Assembly: GCA_964482535.1 (NCBI GenBank)
Contig: CAYZXU010000048.1
Span: 1-18,461, forward strand
Length of the DNA: 18,461 nucleotides
Reading direction: 5' to 3'
Source of the DNA: CAYZXU01 sp964482535
GTDB taxonomy: Bacteria > Desulfobacterota > Desulfobacteria > Desulfobacterales > BuS5
Shown piece after piece: positions 14,897-18,461 of the stretch. Made by a program: the position numbers and the translations under genes. The stretch's first letter is position 1, and each line of letters begins with the position of its first letter. Below the pieces are notes generated by a model. It did not search any database, was not told where the DNA came from, and saw nothing but the letters and a program-made list of their open reading frames with translations.

Positions 14897-16687
14897 TTGC
14901 AGGACATTTTAGGGAAATTGAGAAGAACAAATACCTGCTGTGAGCTTGGCAGGAAAGACATAGGCAAAGTAGTAGTTCTCATGGGATGGGTACAGCGCCG
15001 CAGGGATCATGGTGGAGTGATATTTATAGATTTAAGAGACAGGGAAGGTATTACCCAGGTAGTATTTAATCCTGAAGAGAATCCGGATATTCATAAAAGA
15101 GCCCATGATATTCGAAGTGAATATGTTTTGGGAGTACAAGGCGTAGTCGGTTTAAGGCCGGAAGGGATGATAAACCCTGATCTGCATACAGGCGAAGTAG
15201 AAGTTATTGTGCAGGAACTTAAAATATTAAATGCTGCAAAGACTCCTCCTTTTCTTATAGAAGACAAAGTAGATGTTTCCGAAACAATACGTTTTAAAAA
15301 TCGTTATATTGACCTTAGACGCTCACAACTGCAAAAAAATATTATTTTAAGGCACAGGGCAGCCCAGTCAGTCAGGCAGTATTTGAACAGTAATGGTTTT
15401 CTTGACATAGAAACACCGGTTTTAACGCGCAGCACTCCTGAAGGAGCAAGGGATTATCTTGTCCCGAGCAGGGTTAACCCCGGCCATTTTTATGCCCTGC
15501 CTCAATCCCCACAGCTTTTTAAACAGCTTTTGATGATTTCAGGGTTTGACCGTTACTATCAAATCGTCAAATGTTTCAGGGACGAAGACTTGAGAGCAGA
15601 CAGGCAGCCTGAGTTTACCCAGATTGATATGGAGATGTCCTTTGTGGGTGAAGATGATGTGATTTCAGTTGCCGAAGGTATGCTTGAAAATATATTCAAG
15701 GATGTTTTACAAAAAAAGATTGCCCCTCCATTTCAGCGCATTACACATGCAGATGCTTTGGACAGGTACGGTTTGGATAAGCCGGACATGCGTTTTGACA
15801 TGGAATTAAAGGACATATCAGACATAGTAAAGGATACGGGCTTTAAAGTTTTTTCAAGCGTGGTTAAAAGAGGCGGGATTGTTAAAGCTCTGAATGCAAA
15901 GGGGTGTGTGAAATTCTCCCGAAAAAAGATAGACGATCTCACAGAGCTTGTGGCCGTTTATAGAGCAAAGGGGCTTGCCTGGGTAAAGGTACGGGAAGAT
16001 TCATGGCAGTCTCCCATAGCAAAATTTTTTACAGATAAAGAAAAAGAAGATCTTGCCGCTCGAATTCAGATGGAGCCCGGGGATCTTGTGTTTTTTGTTG
16101 CGGATCAGCCTGAAGTTGTAAATGAGGCGCTTGGTCATCTTAGAAATCATCTTGGCAATGAACTCGGGCTGATTGATAAAAATGAATTTTCATTTGTATG
16201 GGTTACGGATTTTCCTATGTTTGAGTATGATGAAACAGAAAAGAGATATCAGGCTGTTCATCATCCTTTCACAGCTCCCTTTGAAGAGGATTGCAGCCTC
16301 CTTGAGGATGACCCCCTTGCTGTAAGATCAAGGGCCTACGACCTTGTTTTGAACGGTTCTGAAATAGGCGGCGGCAGCATTCGTATTCATCAAAAAGAGC
16401 TTCAGGAGAGGGTGTTCGCGTCCCTGGGCATGAAACGGGAAGAGTATGAGGATAAGTTCGGATTTATGCTTTCAGCTCTTGAATCAGGAGCGCCTCCCCA
16501 TGGAGGAATTGCATTCGGTTTTGACAGGCTGGTGATGATTTTATGCGGTCAGCCCTCAATTCGTGACATTATTGCGTTTCCCAAAACCCAGAAAGCAGCA
16601 TGTACTCTTACAAATGCGCCGTCTGAAACAAGTAAAAAACAGCTTGATGAGCTTTATTTGAAAATCAAGACAGTTTTTAAAGAATAA
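14897..16687 (+). CDS. aspS: Aspartyl-tRNA synthetase, bacterial type, probably non-discriminating (Asp/Asn)
   Basis: A class II synthetase of 596 residues starting at TTG. It has the N-terminal OB-fold anticodon domain (GWVQRRRDHGGVIFIDLRDREG, cited here only in part: residues 30-51), the catalytic core with FRDEDLRADRQPEFTQID (motif 2), the bacterial GAD insertion domain (about 290-420) and motif 3 GIAFGFDRLVMILCG plus RDIIAFPKTQ. H38 (in RRRDHGG) and G90 (in LRPEG) occupy the positions where Pseudomonas aeruginosa non-discriminating AspRS has His and Gly and discriminating enzymes such as that of E. coli have Leu and Lys. This predicts charging of both tRNA-Asp and tRNA-Asn with Asp, the latter corrected by GatCAB. 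The gene for tRNA-Asn stands 82 bases downstream. The enzyme identity is certain; the specificity is inferred from two residues. Confidence 0.97.
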   Translation: MQDILGKLRRTNTCCELGRKDIGKVVVLMGWVQRRRDHGGVIFIDLRDREGITQVVFNPEENPDIHKRAHDIRSEYVLGVQGVVGLRPEGMINPDLHTGEVEVIVQELKILNAAKTPPFLIEDKVDVSETIRFKNRYIDLRRSQLQKNIILRHRAAQSVRQYLNSNGFLDIETPVLTRSTPEGARDYLVPSRVNPGHFYALPQSPQLFKQLLMISGFDRYYQIVKCFRDEDLRADRQPEFTQIDMEMSFVGEDDVISVAEGMLENIFKDVLQKKIAPPFQRITHADALDRYGLDKPDMRFDMELKDISDIVKDTGFKVFSSVVKRGGIVKALNAKGCVKFSRKKIDDLTELVAVYRAKGLAWVKVREDSWQSPIAKFFTDKEKEDLAARIQMEPGDLVFFVADQPEVVNEALGHLRNHLGNELGLIDKNEFSFVWVTDFPMFEYDETEKRYQAVHHPFTAPFEEDCSLLEDDPLAVRSRAYDLVLNGSEIGGGSIRIHQKELQERVFASLGMKREEYEDKFGFMLSALESGAPPHGGIAFGFDRLVMILCGQPSIRDIIAFPKTQKAACTLTNAPSETSKKQLDELYLKIKTVFKE

Positions 16688-16721
16688 AAACAGGGCACCG
16701 TAATATAAAAAATATTTTTGC

Positions 16722-16750
16722 TTGACTTTAGCATCGATTTTTAATATTAA
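16722..16750 (+). promoter_or_regulatory. Sigma70-type promoter of tRNA-Asn
   Basis: TTGACT (16722-16727), a 17-base spacer and TATTAA (16745-16750) predict a start near 16757, about 13 bases before the mature tRNA end. Strong boxes at ideal spacing and a stable-RNA gene at the right distance make this the best promoter in the window. Confidence 0.75.
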
Positions 16751-16769
16751 AGTATTTTTTTGTCAATGA

Positions 16770-16845
16770 TCCCCAGTAGCTCAGTTGGCAGAGCGAGTGG
16801 CTGTTAACCACTAAGTCCGCGGTTCGAGTCCGTGCTGGGGAGCCA
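16770..16845 (+). tRNA. tRNA-Asn (GTT), CCA encoded
   Basis: Full cloverleaf. The acceptor arm TCCCCAG/CTGGGGA pairs at all seven positions. The D arm is GCTC/GAGC, the anticodon stem AGTGG/CCACT has loop CTGTTAA (anticodon GTT at 16803-16805), and the T arm CGCGG/CCGTG has loop TTCGAGT. The discriminator is G and CCA is encoded (16843-16845). The U1-A72 pair is the one required by GatCAB transamidase. It has its own promoter and an intrinsic terminator 9 bases downstream. The 3' part is overlapped on the opposite strand by the serine recombinase gene, which suggests use as an attachment site; the tRNA itself is intact. Confidence 0.98.
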
Positions 16846-18461
16846 ACCATTACACTCAACGAATTTCGATTCACCAGGTTCGTTGAGTTTTTTTATGGGC
16901 AGTCTGAGATTGGGCTGCTCGAAGTATGATATCTTGCAATGGCCAGATGACCTGTCCTGCTCGTGCCATTCCACGACTTCAACCATCCTGTTTAACAGTT
17001 CCTTGAGTTTCTTCGGTTTTGCCTTCTCGATGACCTCCCGAAATGTTTTGAATGACTGGCTCATGACTTCAGACGAGAGTCTGTGTTTCTCTATCTTCAC
17101 TATCTCGAAATCGATGGTTTTCAACCTGTCTTTTGTCGAGGCCTGTTTCGATTCCAGGGTTTCGATGCGTTTGTTTAATGAATCGAATGCTTTGAGGTTT
17201 CCACTCTCGATTGAATCTATTATCTGACTTAACTTATTATTGATATCCTGAAGATGGCTTGAGATACTTTTTTTGTCTGCCATCAGCTCATCTATCCTAT
17301 GATTTCCATTCCTGTTTGCCTTGGCTATCATCTTGGATATCTCAGTTTCATCCGTTGTTAGTTCCTTGACCCTATCTAAGACAAAGCTCTCGATAGATTC
17401 TGCCGGAACGTATCTGGCATTACAACCCCCTGAATGTGCATTCTTTGTGCATTGGTAATAATAGTATCTGTTGGACCGGCTTATCCCGCTTTTGGGTGTC
17501 ATTGCCGAGCCGCATTTCCCGCATGTAAGTATCCCTTGCAACAGATAGATATGCTTACTTGGGAGTTTATTGTTCGACCGGGTCTTCCTATTATGCTTTA
17601 GGATCTCCTGGACTTTCAAAAAGATCTTTTCATCAATTATTGCCTGGTGTTTGCCTTCATATAGCTGTCCCTTCCAGGTGATCTGTCCGAGATACACAGG
17701 GTTTTGAAGCATTTTTATGACCATCTGTTTGTTGAAAAGATTTCCGCCATGCTTCTTGCCGCGCCTTGATTCATAGACAGGCACCCTATAGCCAAGGTCA
17801 TTGAGCGTTTTTTGAGCCTGCCCTGCTGAGCCGGTCTTGATGCAGAGCTCAAAAGCCTTATGGACAATCCTTGCATGCTCATCGCTTACCTTGAGGATGC
17901 CCTTCTCGTCTGGATCAAGGACATATCCAAGAATCCTGCCGCCGTTCCACAGGCCTTGCTCAGCCCTATACTGCATTGTCACAGCTGTTCTTTCTCCGGT
18001 CTGTTCTCTTTCAAGCTGTGCAAAAACAAGCACGATAGATAGCATGGCTCTGCCGATGGCAGTAGCGGTGTCAAATTTTTCATTGAGCGAGATGACCTCG
18101 ACACCTTTATTCTGGAATTGATCCCAAAGGGATGAAAAATCTTTCAACGATCTTGTCAGCCGGTCAATCTTGTATATGATGACAGTATTGATTTTTCCGC
18201 TTCTTATATCTCCCATCATGCGTTGGAATTCCGGGCGATTGAGGTCTTTTCCGGAGCGGCCTTCCTCCCGATAAATGCCAGCAACCTGCCAGAGGCCGTT
18301 TTTGCCATTGTTTTCATATTCTACATATGCCTTGAGTTTTGATTCCTGGGCATCCAAAGATCCATCCTCGACATCGGCCTGTCGCAGGGTGGATACCCTG
18401 ATGTATAGTGTCAGGGCCGATCTGAAAATGTAATTACCTTCCCGGACTGAAAATGCGTATT
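16804..18461 (-). CDS. Large serine recombinase/integrase, 3' end antisense to tRNA-Asn (5' end not resolved)
   Basis: The open frame runs from the stop at 16804-16806 to the right edge, at least 551 codons. The N-terminal resolvase domain has the catalytic block LYIRVSTLRQ (serine codon 18393-18391), GSLDAQESKL, the conserved YREEGRSGKDLNRPEFQ stretch, IIYKIDRLTRSLKD and AQLEREQTGERT. It is followed by the recombinase domain (GYVLDPDEKG...NPVYLGQITWKG), a zinc ribbon (LTCGKCGSAM...QCTKNAHSGGC) and a long coiled-coil region (about IDELMADKKSI to IVKIEKHRL), the usual large serine recombinase order. A TTG at 18357 lies after the catalytic serine and cannot be the start. No ATG, GTG or TTG occurs in frame between that serine and the edge. 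The last 13 residues (WLPSTDSNRGLSG) are encoded by antisense tRNA-Asn. It is probably the integrase of an element inserted at this tRNA and extending to the right. Confidence 0.92.
   Translation of the reverse strand, partial: YAFSVREGNYIFRSALTLYIRVSTLRQADVEDGSLDAQESKLKAYVEYENNGKNGLWQVAGIYREEGRSGKDLNRPEFQRMMGDIRSGKINTVIIYKIDRLTRSLKDFSSLWDQFQNKGVEVISLNEKFDTATAIGRAMLSIVLVFAQLEREQTGERTAVTMQYRAEQGLWNGGRILGYVLDPDEKGILKVSDEHARIVHKAFELCIKTGSAGQAQKTLNDLGYRVPVYESRRGKKHGGNLFNKQMVIKMLQNPVYLGQITWKGQLYEGKHQAIIDEKIFLKVQEILKHNRKTRSNNKLPSKHIYLLQGILTCGKCGSAMTPKSGISRSNRYYYYQCTKNAHSGGCNARYVPAESIESFVLDRVKELTTDETEISKMIAKANRNGNHRIDELMADKKSISSHLQDINNKLSQIIDSIESGNLKAFDSLNKRIETLESKQASTKDRLKTIDFEIVKIEKHRLSSEVMSQSFKTFREVIEKAKPKKLKELLNRMVEVVEWHEQDRSSGHCKISYFEQPNLRLPIKKLNEPGESKFVECNGWLPSTDSNRGLSG
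16854..16894 (+). terminator. Rho-independent terminator of tRNA-Asn
   Basis: A perfect 10-base stem ACTCAACGAA (16854-16863) / TTCGTTGAGT (16879-16888) with a 15-base loop is followed by a T run to 16894. It is oriented for plus-strand transcription leaving the tRNA. It lies entirely within the coding region of the opposite-strand recombinase. Confidence 0.85.

Noticed and set aside
1..18461. CRISPR array, IS element ends, rRNA or riboswitch
   Set aside because: No regularly spaced repeats, transposase or rRNA sequence were seen. The only RNA gene found is tRNA-Asn, and no leader matched a riboswitch class that I could recognise by eye.

Overview
The window looks like a chromosomal scaffold of an anaerobic Gram-negative bacterium, most likely a member of the Desulfobacterota (Desulfobacterales-like). 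This is inferred from a lone RnfB-GltD-type iron-sulfur flavoprotein followed by rseC, from the outer-membrane and Lol-type genes, and from the AspRS type. The taxonomic call rests on family knowledge, not on a search. A run of exactly 100 Ns (1960-2059) marks a scaffold join.

Left part (1-3964, minus strand): a four-gene operon read right to left. It encodes a LolD-like ATPase, a LolC/FtsX-like permease, a LolA-like periplasmic carrier and an outer-membrane beta-barrel protein that runs off the left edge. Consecutive genes overlap by 8 bp and 4 bp at the two junctions that can be read. Together they look like a complete inner-membrane-to-outer-membrane path for a lipid or lipoprotein. The N gap removes the permease C-terminus and the carrier signal peptide. 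A candidate promoter lies at 4026-4054.

Middle, plus strand (4357-7821): undecaprenyl-diphosphatase (uppP), a phosphomannomutase/phosphoglucomutase and an MFS transporter, closely spaced, with a fresh 24-bp tandem duplication at the mutase stop codon. Next (7929-12261) come mtnP, apt, a DRTGG-domain protein, the RnfB/GltD fusion and rseC. mtnP and apt form an adenine-salvage pair: MTA is split to adenine, and adenine is converted to AMP. The last three genes form a redox module. A 90-bp imperfect palindrome with 19-bp arms sits between the fusion gene and rseC. A second MFS gene (HcaT-like) is convergent with rseC.

Right part (13626-18461): hisS, aspS and tRNA-Asn(GTT), the tRNA with its own sigma70-type promoter and intrinsic terminator. 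AspRS carries the His/Gly pair reported for non-discriminating enzymes. A large serine recombinase gene then runs leftward into the tRNA. Its last 13 codons are antisense tRNA-Asn and its stop codon falls in the anticodon loop. This suggests that an integrated element begins in the tRNA gene and extends beyond the right edge.
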